Positions 17,229 through 25,975 of a stretch of 64,000 nt of DNA are shown here, piece by piece. The notes beneath the pieces are model-generated. The model worked only from the letters and a program-made list of their open reading frames with translations, ran no database searches and was not told the origin of the DNA. A program made the translations under genes and the position numbers. The DNA comes from CAWCHZ01 sp963795555 (GTDB lineage Bacteria; Actinomycetota; Thermoleophilia; Solirubrobacterales; Solirubrobacteraceae), in NCBI GenBank assembly GCA_963795555.1, contig CAWCHZ010000001.1, positions 1 to 64,000 on the forward strand, read 5' to 3'. Each line of letters starts with the position of its first letter. Position 1 is the stretch's first letter.

Positions 17229-18503
17229 GTGGGTCGCCGTGACACTTTCAGTCGCAACGCTCGACAACCGGCTCCACGCACCTACAATCCGCGGGCAGGG
17301 GTACTCAATTCGGACGACGAGCAAGGACTCGCCACGCGGATCCTCTTCACGTTCGCGGGCGGCAGCAGCCACCTGAACCCACTGGTCCCGATTGCTCGCG
17401 CTTGCGACGCGGCGGGCCATGTCGTCGCGTTCAGTGGGCGGCGCTGGACGCTCGGCTTCGTCGAGGCCGCGGGATTCCGCGGCTTTGCCGCCGGGGCCAA
17501 TCGCGAGCACCTGGCCCCGCGCCAACCCCTGCTCGAGCTCGACGTCGAGCGTGAGGACCACGCGTTTTGCGAGCGCTTCGTGCGCGTGCTCGCCCACGAA
17601 CGGGCACCGGGCCTGCTCGCGTTGTGCTGCGAATGGGAGCCCGATCTGCTCGTCTGCGATGAGACCGACTTCGGCGCGATGGTCGTCGCTGAGCGACTCG
17701 CAATCCCCCACGCGACGATGGTCATGACCGGAACTGGCTCCTACCTCCGGCCCGCGCTGGTGGCCGGAGCGCTGGACGAGCTGCGTGCGCGCCACGGCTT
17801 GCCCCCCGACCGGGATCTGGCGATGCTCCGGCGCTACCTGGTGCTCACGCCGTTTCCGCCCAGCTATCGCGACCGCGCCACGCCGGTGCTCGACATCGAG
17901 CACGCGATCCGCCTGACCGAGCCTGCCTCGCTGGACGCCAACGCGCCGGCGCCGTGGCTGACGGCTGCTGAGCTGCCGGTCGTCCACTTCACGCTCGGCA
18001 CGGTCTTCAACGTCAGAGCCGGCGATCTCTTCGAGCGTGTCGTCAGCGGGATTCGCGACCTGCCGATCAACCTCGTCGTCACCGTGGGGTACGACGTCGA
18101 TCCCGCGGAGCTCGGCCCCCAGCCGCCCAACGTTCACGTCGAGCGCTACATCCCGCACGCGACGCTGCTGCCGCGTTGCAGCCTGATCATCTCGCACGGG
18201 GGATCGGGCAGCATCATCTGCGCGCTGGCGCATGGCCTGCCGCAGGTGCTGATCCCGCTGGGCGGCGATCAGCCGATCAGCGCGGTGCGCTGCGCGGAGC
18301 TCGGCGTTGCCCGCGTGATCGATCCGGTCACCGCCACCCCTGAGGCTGTGCGCCAGGCGGTGACAACCGTCATGTCCGACCGGTCCTATCGGCACGCAGC
18401 TCAACGCCTGGGCGATGAGATCGCCGCGCTGCCGGGCCCGGCGCATGCCGTGACGCTGCTGGAACGTGTGGCAGCGCGGGGCCGCCCGCTGCTGCCCGCG
18501 TGA
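17229..18503 (+). CDS. Family-1 glycosyltransferase (MGT/UGT type)
   Basis: The GT-B enzyme begins RILFTFAGGSSHLNPLVPIA, typical of macrolide or lipid glycosyltransferases, with a G-G-S-S-H-x-N-P acceptor loop. Further on are FGAMVVAERLAIPHATMVMT, VVHFTLGTVFNVRAGDLFER, and VHVERYIPHATLLPRCSLII followed by SHGGSGSIICALAHGLPQVL and IPLGGDQPISAVRCAELG. This is the nucleotide-sugar binding signature, with H-G-G-x-G and the D-Q of the donor site. It transfers an activated hexose to a hydrophobic acceptor. The start is unclear: GTG 17229 is the best in-frame codon, giving 424 residues, but it overlaps the possible long start of the divergent thioesterase gene. The acceptor could be the product of that enzyme (inference). 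Confidence 0.85.
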   Translation: MGRRDTFSRNARQPAPRTYNPRAGVLNSDDEQGLATRILFTFAGGSSHLNPLVPIARACDAAGHVVAFSGRRWTLGFVEAAGFRGFAAGANREHLAPRQPLLELDVEREDHAFCERFVRVLAHERAPGLLALCCEWEPDLLVCDETDFGAMVVAERLAIPHATMVMTGTGSYLRPALVAGALDELRARHGLPPDRDLAMLRRYLVLTPFPPSYRDRATPVLDIEHAIRLTEPASLDANAPAPWLTAAELPVVHFTLGTVFNVRAGDLFERVVSGIRDLPINLVVTVGYDVDPAELGPQPPNVHVERYIPHATLLPRCSLIISHGGSGSIICALAHGLPQVLIPLGGDQPISAVRCAELGVARVIDPVTATPEAVRQAVTTVMSDRSYRHAAQRLGDEIAALPGPAHAVTLLERVAARGRPLLPA

Positions 18504-18519
18504 GCCCGGCGGCCGGCGT

Positions 18520-19362
18520 CTAGACCCTGCGATAGCGCGCGTCGGCAACCGAGTACAGGGCGAAGCCGATCAAACCGGCCGCGACGACGCCAAGCAGCAC
18601 CGAGCCGTAGCTTTGCCTGGCGAGGTGGGCCAAGGCACCATCGAGGCCGATCGCCTTGCGGGGATCGTAGTCGATCGCCGCGGCGATCAGGCCGTAGCCG
18701 ATCAGGCCGAACACCACCGCCCGCACAAGGTGCCCAAAGACGCCAAGCGCCGTATAGGCGCGCCTGACGCCTGGCCCCATCTCGGCGGTGTTGGCATCGT
18801 CCATGAACCGCCGCGCGATCCCGCGGTAGCCCTGGTAGAGCGCGACGCCGATCAGCACCGCGCCGGCGATGCCCACCAGCACCGGGCCCCCCGTCCATCC
18901 CAGCACGCCGGCGGTCGCGCGCTTGGGGCCGCTCGACCCACCGCCACCGCTTCCTCCGGCGACGATGCTCACGGCGATGTAGCAGAGCACCGCGTAGGCG
19001 ATCCCGCTGGCCGCGCTGCCGACGCGATCCAGGCCGCGCTCGCTGTCCTGCCTGCCGTGCCCGGCCGCCGCGCGAACCACTCGCCAGATGGCATAGCCCG
19101 CCAGCCCGACCGCAAGCACGATCAACAGGACCTTGCCGAAGGCCTGGCGGGCGATTACCTGAAAGGCGCCCTGCTGGTTGGGCGTCGTGCCGCCCGAGCC
19201 GAGCGCGACCTTGATGGCCAGCAGCCCGATCACCCCATACACAGCCCCGCGCGCCAGTAGCCCAGCTCGGCCCAGCCAGCCGAATTCCCGACGGCGGGCG
19301 ATGACGTCGGCATCGCGCTGCGCGTCAGCGAGCACCGCAGGTCGTTGCGTTCGCAGCTCCAT
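18520..19362 (-). CDS. DUF1206 family membrane protein
   Basis: The 280-residue protein from Met 19362 has three repeated units of two transmembrane helices each. Each unit opens with a (F/Y)-G-(W/V)-L-G-(R/H)-(A/L)-(G/V)-like motif: EFGWLGRAGLLARGAVYGVI, SERGLDRVGSAASGIAYAVL, and TALGVFGHLVRAVVFGLIGY. These start the three DUF1206 repeats; each unit ends with a Gly-rich helix such as VLLIVLAVGLAGYAIWRVV. The function of DUF1206 proteins is unknown. The gene converges with the glycosyltransferase, with 16 bases between their stops. Confidence 0.88.
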   Translation of the reverse strand: MELRTQRPAVLADAQRDADVIARRREFGWLGRAGLLARGAVYGVIGLLAIKVALGSGGTTPNQQGAFQVIARQAFGKVLLIVLAVGLAGYAIWRVVRAAAGHGRQDSERGLDRVGSAASGIAYAVLCYIAVSIVAGGSGGGGSSGPKRATAGVLGWTGGPVLVGIAGAVLIGVALYQGYRGIARRFMDDANTAEMGPGVRRAYTALGVFGHLVRAVVFGLIGYGLIAAAIDYDPRKAIGLDGALAHLARQSYGSVLLGVVAAGLIGFALYSVADARYRRV

Positions 19363-19606
19363 CTGACCGAGTAGATGCCCGGGGCGAGAACCGCTAATCA
19401 GCGCGACCGCTCGCCGTCTCATCCGCCGCGTCTTGCCACCGCGCCACCGCCGCTGCCTCATCCGCCGCGTCCTCCAATCGACGGACGTCGGAGACAAGGC
19501 CAATGGTTCTAGCCTAATCGCGTCGGCGCAAGGCACGGCCGCGCCGATCGGTGGTGCGGCGCTGGGCCGCACGCAGCTCGGCGAGGCCAGGAACGGAGGG
19601 TGGACG

Positions 19607-20593
19607 ATGCCCGTCTATGACGGCATGCTGATGCGCGACGCGCTCAACGACGATGGCACCGTGCCCTCGCCGGGCTATCCCTACTACTCGCCCGACGTCA
19701 TCTGCTACCAGCAGGTGGCGAATCCCCAGAGCTTCTTCTCCGCCAACTACAGCTCCGACCCCAATCAGCCCGTTCAGCTGGGCAGCGCGACGAACCTCCT
19801 CTACGTCCGCGCCAAGAACCTCAGCACCCAGACGCTCAGCGGCTGGAACGTCTTCCTCTACCGCGCCAACTCCTCGCTGTTCCTCAACACCAACGTCTGG
19901 CGCCAGAACAACGTCCAGACCGTCGGCGGCAGCAACTACTGCTCGCTGCCCACGACCCAGCCGCAGGGGATCGCGGTCGGCAACGACGTCTTCGTGCTCA
20001 GCTCGCTGTCGAGCAACCTCTTCTGCCTGATCGGAGTGGCGGTGGCCGGCACGAGCCCGAACATCCCACCGCCGTTTGCCACCTACAACGACTATGTCAT
20101 GTGGGTGCGCAACAACCAGAACGTCTGCGGGCGCAACCTGACGACGGCGCAGAACTATCCGACCCGCCAGTACGAGCGCCTCGACACCTTCTCAAATCCG
20201 CAGAGCGACTCGGTGCCCACGCTGTTCAGGGTCTCGGTGGTCGGCAGCCTGCCAACCGGCACGACCTTTGGGCTCACCTGCACCCCGCTGAATGTCAACT
20301 CGAGCTGGAACATCAGTCAGGGGCCCATGCAGACAGCCTCGGGGATCTGTCCGCCCAACTTCAACGGCACCGTCACGACCTGGGCATCGCTGCCCTCGGG
20401 CAGCTCCGTCTGGCCGCCTGGCGCGCGACTTGACACGACGGTCTACGTCGGCATCGACAACGAGGCGCCGGCCGCCAAGTTCGCCGCATCCCCCGAGGAG
20501 CTGGGGATCGGCCTGGAGGCCGTGCAGGACCTCGTGCCCAATGGCACGCTCGTCCGAGTCGGCAACTGCGCGACGGTGTTTACGCGCGGCTGA
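19607..20593 (+). CDS. Unrecognised 328-residue protein, first gene of LamG/transglutaminase-like cassette
   Basis: ATG 19607 follows GAACGGAGGG at good spacing. The product starts MPVYDGMLMRDALNDDGTVP and has no signal peptide or membrane segment. It is rich in Asn, Ser, Thr and aromatic residues with few charges (YYSPDVICYQQVANPQSFFS, SANYSSDPNQPVQLGS, SGWNVFLYRANSSLFLNTNV), a beta-sandwich-like composition. Repeated V-(S/G)-S-L/V-P-(S/T)-G motifs and NCATVFTRG close the protein. I do not recognise the family; the style resembles exported or injected structural proteins but there is no export signal. It ends 9 bases before the 1092-residue gene, so the two are co-transcribed. Confidence 0.75.
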   Translation: MPVYDGMLMRDALNDDGTVPSPGYPYYSPDVICYQQVANPQSFFSANYSSDPNQPVQLGSATNLLYVRAKNLSTQTLSGWNVFLYRANSSLFLNTNVWRQNNVQTVGGSNYCSLPTTQPQGIAVGNDVFVLSSLSSNLFCLIGVAVAGTSPNIPPPFATYNDYVMWVRNNQNVCGRNLTTAQNYPTRQYERLDTFSNPQSDSVPTLFRVSVVGSLPTGTTFGLTCTPLNVNSSWNISQGPMQTASGICPPNFNGTVTTWASLPSGSSVWPPGARLDTTVYVGIDNEAPAAKFAASPEELGIGLEAVQDLVPNGTLVRVGNCATVFTRG

Positions 20594-20602
20594 GCGCCGG
20601 CG

Positions 20603-23600
20603 ATGAACGAAGCCAGCTACATCGTGCTCCAGCTGCAGGCGCTGGCGCACGCCGAGACCGGCAACGACATCGGCATCCAGCTCAACGGCAGTGCGCCGTT
20701 CTCGGTCGATGCCTGGGTCAGCCTCGACGGCCTCTGCTCGCACGCTCACTTTCTCTCCAAGGAGGGGGTGTTCGCGTTCGGGCTGGCCGGTGACGCGCTC
20801 GTCTTCGAGATCACGGGCTATCCACCGGTCTATTCCAACGCCGCACGCCAGCCGCTGACCGAGGCCGACTGGCACTACCTCTGCGCGACCTACGCCGGGG
20901 GGCAGGTGCGGCTCTATATCGATGGCACGTTCAACGTGCTGCAGGCCATCTCCGGCCGCGGCAACGCCAATGCCAACCCGTTTCGCATCGGCGAGGACCT
21001 GCAGGCGCAGCTGTCCAGCGTGCGCGTGTACAACCGCGAGCTCGATGCCAACACGGTGAAGGCCAACATGTTCAACGGTCCCGACCCGGCGAGCATCGCG
21101 GCCTGGTTCGACTTCGCGCAGGCACCGCCGGTCGACCGCGGTCCGCGCCACCTGCCGATCACCCTGTCGGCGGGTGCGGAGATGCAGGAGCTGACGCCGT
21201 CGCTGGGGCTCGGCAGCACCGCCTACGCGGAGCCTCACCGCGACGAGCACGTCAACCCGGGCGGCGGCCAGGTCGATCCCTACACCGTCCAGGGCTGGGT
21301 GCACATCGAGGGCAAGGATCCGCCGCACCAGGCGATCTTCGCCAACGGCAACCTCGACGAGGGCAGCGGGATCGCGCTGCTGCTCAACTACGACGTCGCG
21401 GCCGCGGCCTTTCGGGTCGTCTCCCAGCGCGGTCCCCTCTCCGGCGGCATTGCCCTGACCTCCACGGCGGTCATCCGCCGTGGGGTCTGGGCCAACGTCG
21501 CGACGACGTTCGATGGCGCGACGCTCAAGATCTACGTCGACAGCGCGCTCGCGGGCAGCAGGGCGTGCGGGCCGATCCCGGTCAGCCGCCTGTTCGGCGC
21601 ACCGATGATCGGGGCGGCGCCGCGGCAGGGCCAGCCGATCAGCACCACGACCTTGCAGGGGTTTGTATCGCGCCTGGAGATCTGGCAGCGCGCGCTGACC
21701 GCCGCCGAGGTGACGCAGTACATGCAAGCGGCGCCCCCGGTGGAGTCGACCGATCTGCAGGGCAGCTATGACTTCACCACGACGCCCGCGCGCAACCGTC
21801 GCGACGGCGATCCAGTCGGGCTCGTCGACGGGGCTGAGATGACGACGGAGGTCTCGCACGCTGGTGCCGTGCGCGCCCGGCCGACGACGATCGTGGCGGC
21901 GGGGCTCGACGAGCGGGCGTCCGGCGAGCGGGCCGGCATGGGACAGGGCGAGCAGCTCGACGAGCAGGCGATCGCCGATCTGCTCGCGCAGATCGACTTC
22001 GCCGGCTTCCTGGCCGAGCACGAGCAGACCCTGCGCGCCGCGGCCACGGCGGACGCCGGCCTCTTCGACGGCGACTCCGACGCCCAGCAGCTGATCCGCG
22101 ACGCCTGGGATGACACGATCGAGCGCCTGCGCAGCGACCCGCGCTCGCTGCCGTTCCTGCTGACCTCGCATGTGATCGGCGAGGACTACGTGCTGCTCTG
22201 CCACACGCGCCGCGGCGCCCATGTCGCGATGCGCGCCCGCGTCGCCGATCTCGATCCATGCACGCAGTGGAAGGTCGAGCTGGCCTTCTGCATCGTGGCG
22301 GGCCTGATGGACGCCTTCTTCGGCATCTCGGCCCGGCTCACCCCGAGCGCGACCGACTTCATCGGGCGCGTGCTGCGCAACCCGGGCGTGATGGCGCAGA
22401 TGGGCCGCGGGCAGCTGATGACGGCCTCAGGGATCTACGGCATCCTCTACGCCCTGTGGTCGGGCGGCTTCCTCAAGCCGCTGATCTCGCTCGTCGTCGA
22501 CGTCGGCTTCTGGACGCTGGCGCGCATCGCGGCCAAGCTCCTGCTCAAGTTGATCCCCGGCCTGGGGCAGGCGGATGTGATCGCGTCGCTGGTCGCGACC
22601 GCGGCGACGTTCGTCTTCATCTACACACAGCGACGTCCCGCGCAGTGCTCGGCGCTGCCGGCGGTCGACGTCGCGGCGATCAAGTTCAACTACGACACGA
22701 CGGGCGTTGCCGTCGACGCGCTGTCGATCCGCCGCAATTACGCCAAGCACGTCCCGGTCGCCGAGTGGACCAAGGGCGAGACCAAGCCCGAGCAGTCGCC
22801 GGCGGCCTATGCGATCGCCAGCACCACCGGCAAGACGGTGACGATCCAGGCGAAGTTCGTGATCAGCGATCCGACGATCACGCAGGCGCAGGTCCGCGCC
22901 GACGGCGGTGGCGTGCTCGGCGCGATCGACCCGTTCACCGTGACCTTCAAGAACGGCGTCTCCGACCCCGATTTCGTGACGCTCTCGCTGCCTCACCACA
23001 CGCTCGCCACCAACGGGGTCGGGCGCACGGACATCTCGTGGACCTGGTACTACAAGACGCTCGGCGACTGGACGCAGTTGACCGTCACCCAGCACCGCAT
23101 CTACGTCGTGCTGGCCATGCCGACCACGCCCTGGACGCAGTCCGCCACGCCATCCTCCGACACGCAGGTGCCCTGGGCGGACCTGCTCGACTACGCGTGC
23201 GTGTGGGCCAACGGGGCAAAGACCGCCGGCGAGGCCGCCGGCCTGATCACGCAGAAGGTCAATGGCGGCATCGGCCTGAGCTACGACGTCCACGGTGGTG
23301 CGAGCGCGTACACCGCCTGGGGCGTCGCCGGCTGGGCCTTCCTGAGCACGGAGTTCCTCAAGTTCCTCGGCGGCCAGGGCGGCAAGGGCGGTGTGGTCAA
23401 CTGCACCGACTGCGCGACGATCGTGACGACCTTCGCCAATGCGCTGGGCTGCAATTTGTATGCGTCGCAGATGCACGCCAGCGGAGGCGGCGGCTTCTAT
23501 GTCAACAAGATGATCGCGATCGGCGGCACGACCTGGAGCTATCCGTTCGTGGCGCCAAATCCGCCGGCATTCTCCTACCATGAGGTCGCCTGGACGGGCA

Positions 23601-23881
23601 CCGCGAGCTACTCCGACGGGCTCTACGACGCGTGCCTGAAGGTCGACTCCGGCAACAACCCGTGGAACTGGACCGACCCCAGCATCGTCCACACGCCGCA
23701 GCTGCCGCAGGCGATGAAGTTCTCGACCCTGGGTGCCAACGTCAGCGTCCCGATCGCGGTGCCCTTCACGGCCTCGTCATACCGCGAGCGACTGGCCACC
23801 AACGACGCCGCCGGCATCCTGAGCTGCCTGCCCCAGGGGGCGGAGAGCTATTCCAACGGCGGCCGGCGGGAGCTCGTGTGA
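20603..23881 (+). CDS. Large protein: two LamG domains, hydrophobic middle, transglutaminase-like C-terminal domain
   Basis: 1092 residues. Residues about 25-170 and 205-375 are LamG/concanavalin-like beta-sandwiches (FSVDAWVSLDG, DWHYLCATYAGGQVRLYIDG, SSVRVYNREL; then YTVQGWVHIEG, WANVATTFDGATLKIYVDS, SRLEIWQRAL). Residues 450-680 are helical, with hydrophobic stretches at 556-578, 608-650 and 658-676 that could enter a membrane. Residues 695-845 look beta-rich. The end (855-1015) has NCTDCATIVTTFANALG (Cys934, with Asp936), SYHEVAW (His993) and DGLYDACLKVD (Asp1009). This order and spacing fits a transglutaminase/papain-like Cys-His-Asp triad. There is no N-terminal signal peptide. It could be an adhesive, cross-linking or toxic effector; all are inference. 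The start ATG 20603 has a GGCG-type weak site and follows the first gene closely. Confidence 0.8.
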   Translation: MNEASYIVLQLQALAHAETGNDIGIQLNGSAPFSVDAWVSLDGLCSHAHFLSKEGVFAFGLAGDALVFEITGYPPVYSNAARQPLTEADWHYLCATYAGGQVRLYIDGTFNVLQAISGRGNANANPFRIGEDLQAQLSSVRVYNRELDANTVKANMFNGPDPASIAAWFDFAQAPPVDRGPRHLPITLSAGAEMQELTPSLGLGSTAYAEPHRDEHVNPGGGQVDPYTVQGWVHIEGKDPPHQAIFANGNLDEGSGIALLLNYDVAAAAFRVVSQRGPLSGGIALTSTAVIRRGVWANVATTFDGATLKIYVDSALAGSRACGPIPVSRLFGAPMIGAAPRQGQPISTTTLQGFVSRLEIWQRALTAAEVTQYMQAAPPVESTDLQGSYDFTTTPARNRRDGDPVGLVDGAEMTTEVSHAGAVRARPTTIVAAGLDERASGERAGMGQGEQLDEQAIADLLAQIDFAGFLAEHEQTLRAAATADAGLFDGDSDAQQLIRDAWDDTIERLRSDPRSLPFLLTSHVIGEDYVLLCHTRRGAHVAMRARVADLDPCTQWKVELAFCIVAGLMDAFFGISARLTPSATDFIGRVLRNPGVMAQMGRGQLMTASGIYGILYALWSGGFLKPLISLVVDVGFWTLARIAAKLLLKLIPGLGQADVIASLVATAATFVFIYTQRRPAQCSALPAVDVAAIKFNYDTTGVAVDALSIRRNYAKHVPVAEWTKGETKPEQSPAAYAIASTTGKTVTIQAKFVISDPTITQAQVRADGGGVLGAIDPFTVTFKNGVSDPDFVTLSLPHHTLATNGVGRTDISWTWYYKTLGDWTQLTVTQHRIYVVLAMPTTPWTQSATPSSDTQVPWADLLDYACVWANGAKTAGEAAGLITQKVNGGIGLSYDVHGGASAYTAWGVAGWAFLSTEFLKFLGGQGGKGGVVNCTDCATIVTTFANALGCNLYASQMHASGGGGFYVNKMIAIGGTTWSYPFVAPNPPAFSYHEVAWTGTASYSDGLYDACLKVDSGNNPWNWTDPSIVHTPQLPQAMKFSTLGANVSVPIAVPFTASSYRERLATNDAAGILSCLPQGAESYSNGGRRELV

Positions 23882-23930
23882 GGACGAGGCGGCGAGCCGG
23901 GGTGGGGATGAGGCGACGCGAGCTGGCGAG

Positions 23931-24413
23931 TTGACCGTGGACGAGTACGACGAGCGCAGGGAGCAGGTCAAGGAGCGCTACGGCTTCGCCTCATGGCTGG
24001 GCCGCGAGGCGGCTGGGCCGGCGCGCTTCGCCGCAGATCCCCACCAGCTGCCGCGCGTGCGCTTCGAGGAGCGCGTCGCGATGCCCGGCGGGCGGACCTA
24101 CATCGACTACCTCACCCATGAGCAGCCGGGTGGACGTATCGCCGTGACGATCGCCGGGCACGCTGACGCCGTCGCGGCGCAGGAGGCGTTGATCGACGTG
24201 CTGGCGCATTCGATGGCGCTGCGCCTGCCGAGCTGCGGCGAACGCGGGATCGAGGTCGGCGACGTCTGCTTCTGCACGGCCGGAGAGCCGCTGTTGCGAA
24301 TCTACTTCGTCCGTGTCAATGTGCTCGTGCGCGTCGAGAGCGTGGGCGAGGTGCCGGTGTCCGTCACCGACGTCGCCGCGGCCGTCGACGCGCAGATCCG
24401 CGCGGCGCGCTGA
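23931..24413 (+). CDS. Unrecognised 160-residue acidic/neutral protein, third gene of the cassette
   Basis: The start is TTG 23931 or GTG 23937, 49 bases after the large gene. The product reads DEYDERREQVKERYGFASWL, then a two-layer alpha/beta pattern: RTYIDYLTHEQPGGRIAVTI, AAQEALIDVLAHSMALRLPS, CGERGIEVGDVCFCTAGEPL, IYFVRVNVLVRVESVGEVPV and a last helix DVAAAVDAQIRAAR. No signal or membrane segment is visible. The small cytoplasmic character and position right after a possible effector would suit a chaperone or immunity-like partner, but no motif supports this. Family unknown. Confidence 0.65.
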   Translation: MTVDEYDERREQVKERYGFASWLGREAAGPARFAADPHQLPRVRFEERVAMPGGRTYIDYLTHEQPGGRIAVTIAGHADAVAAQEALIDVLAHSMALRLPSCGERGIEVGDVCFCTAGEPLLRIYFVRVNVLVRVESVGEVPVSVTDVAAAVDAQIRAAR

Positions 24414-24457
24414 TCTGGCTGGGCCGGAACCCATTCCACCCACAAGCGAGGTGCTCG

Positions 24458-24688
24458 ATGAACGGTGACGGTAACGGCAACGGCGACCCCACGCCCACGC
24501 CCACCCCGACCCCTACGCCCACCCCTCCGGAGCCATCGCCCAAGCCGGCTCCGCCGCCCCCGCCGCCTCCGACGCCCACGCCGACTTCGCCCCCCACGCC
24601 GACTCCCACGCCTACGCCGACTCCCACGCCCACGCCCTCCGACCCACCGTCGGTGCCGGCTACGCCGACCACAGAGCCGGACGAGTAA
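24458..24688 (+). CDS. Small Pro-Thr-rich low-complexity protein
   Basis: From ATG 24458, MNGDGNGNGDP is followed by about 50 residues of Pro-Thr dipeptides and short Pro runs, ending VPATPTTEPDE (76 residues). GCGAGGTG lies 7 bases upstream. The composition is extreme, without hydrophobic segments. A spacer, glycosylation substrate or wall-spanning linker could look like this, but the reading frame could also be a chance result of the CCNACN repeat. Another frame is open over the same stretch, lowering confidence. Confidence 0.45.
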   Translation: MNGDGNGNGDPTPTPTPTPTPTPPEPSPKPAPPPPPPPTPTPTSPPTPTPTPTPTPTPTPSDPPSVPATPTTEPDE

Positions 24689-24861
24689 CGGGTAAGCCGC
24701 GGCCGCCCGTCCCGGGGTCTCAGTGGCCTCGGGTGCGGGCGCCCGCGTCTTCTGCGCGCCGCCGCTGCCGTGACCGGTGGGGTCGGCTCGCCGATCAACC
24801 CACCCGCCATCAAATGAGGCGCCACCCCGCTTGGCGCCTCGACCCGATCAAGGAGAGGCCA

Positions 24862-25158
24862 ATGCACGCGCGCGTGGCGACGTTCGAGGGTGCTGAGCCC
24901 GAGCAGGTGCGCCAGATGGCGGAGGGGATCAGGGAGCAGGCCACGGCCGGTCTGCCGGAGGAGGTCCCCGCCGCGGGCCTGCTGCTCCTCACGAGCTCCG
25001 AGCAGCGCAAGGTCGTGGCGATCGCGCTGTTCGAGACCGCCGAGGACCTGGCGAAGGGCCACGCCACGCTGAGCGCCATCGATCCCCCGATTCCCGGCGG
25101 CTTCGGCCGGCGCACCTCGGTAGAGCTCTACGAGGTGGGGTTGCGGATCGACCTCTGA
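24862..25158 (+). CDS. Small conserved protein, dimeric alpha/beta-barrel (ABM-like)
   Basis: ATG 24862 is preceded by AAGGAGAGG. The 98-residue protein begins MHARVATFEGAEPEQVRQMA, then GLLLLTSSEQRKVVAIALFE, TAEDLAKGHATLSAIDPP and RRTSVELYEVGLRID. The order strand, helix, strand, strand, helix, strand with A-x-F-E-(T/S)-x-E-D is that of antibiotic-biosynthesis-monooxygenase-type ferredoxin-like folds. No catalytic role can be assigned. Confidence 0.75.
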   Translation: MHARVATFEGAEPEQVRQMAEGIREQATAGLPEEVPAAGLLLLTSSEQRKVVAIALFETAEDLAKGHATLSAIDPPIPGGFGRRTSVELYEVGLRIDL

Positions 25159-25228
25159 GGCACGGCCGCGTTGGTGGCGCTTGCGGGGGTGGCGCCTGTG
25201 GGGCGCTGCGCTCCCGCTGCCGCCGCGC

Positions 25229-25633
25229 CTAGCCCTCCTCCGGGGGCGCGTGCTGCTCGAGGTACTGCTTGGCCAGGCGGGCGGGAGCGCGCGCCAGCCA
25301 GGCCTCGACGATCAGCTCCCGCAGCTCGTCGTGCGCGATCTGATCGAGGCGCACGAGCACGGCGGGGAAGCCGTCGAAGTGCGGCGTCGTGAAGTAGATG
25401 TCGGGATCGGTCGCCAGCAGCGCCTCCTTGGCCACCAGGTGCTCGACCCGCGCGCCGAGGATCGGACCGCTGGGCGCGGCGTCGCCGAGCGCGCGCAGAT
25501 CCGATCCGCGAAGCGGGCGCTCCCACACGAAATTCTTGTCGCGCACGCGCCAGAACATGAGCTCGCGCCTGCGCTCCTCGCTGGTCTCGGGCAGCGCGAG
25601 CGCGATCCGGCGTACGTCGTCCCAGCTGGCCAC
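25229..25633 (-). CDS. MmcQ/YjbR family protein
   Basis: From GTG 25633 the 134-residue product reads VASWDDVRRIALALPETSEE, FWRVRDKNFVWERPLRGSDL, then DPDIYFTTPHFDGFPAVLVR and LRELIVEAWLARAPARLAKQ. This is the YjbR (double-wing CyaY-like) pattern, including the early ALALP-x-(S/T/V)-x-E and the closing W-x-x-(R/K)-A-P-x-x-L. Members are small cytoplasmic proteins of unclear role. It is divergent from the DUF2277 gene with 33 bases between starts. Confidence 0.85.
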   Translation of the reverse strand: MASWDDVRRIALALPETSEERRRELMFWRVRDKNFVWERPLRGSDLRALGDAAPSGPILGARVEHLVAKEALLATDPDIYFTTPHFDGFPAVLVRLDQIAHDELRELIVEAWLARAPARLAKQYLEQHAPPEEG

Positions 25634-25666
25634 GCGACGCAGGGTAGCGGCGGCTACGATGGCGGC

Positions 25667-25936
25667 ATGTGTCGCAACATCCGCACCCTGCACAACTACG
25701 AGCCGCCCGCCTCGGACGATGAGATCCGCGCGGCGGCGCTGCAGTACGTCCGCAAGATCAGCGGCTTCGCCAAGCCCTCGCGTACCAACGAGGAGGCCTT
25801 CGAGCAGGCCGTCGAGGCGGTCTCCGCGGCGTCCGCGCGGCTGCTCGAGCAGCTCGTCACCAGCGCGCCGCCCAAGGATCGCGAGATCGAGGCGGCCAAG
25901 GCGCGCGCCCGCGCCGCGCAGCGCTTCGCGGCGTAG
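25667..25936 (+). CDS. DUF2277 family protein
   Basis: The 89-residue product MCRNIRTLHNYEPPASDDEI, then RAAALQYVRKISGFAKPSRT and NEEAFEQAVEAVSAASARLL, matches the DUF2277 pattern from its first residues (M-C-R-N-I-(K/R)-x-L) to the end. It is a small helical cytoplasmic protein of unknown function. ATG 25667 is supported by the family-conserved N-terminus. Confidence 0.9.
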   Translation: MCRNIRTLHNYEPPASDDEIRAAALQYVRKISGFAKPSRTNEEAFEQAVEAVSAASARLLEQLVTSAPPKDREIEAAKARARAAQRFAA

Positions 25937-25975
25937 CGCGGGCCCGGTCGTCGGCACGAGCCGAGCGGGGGCTCG

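Noticed and set aside
20192..22222. A 676-residue minus-strand protein
   Set aside because: Antisense of the LamG gene, with no domain and a composition expected of a shadow frame.
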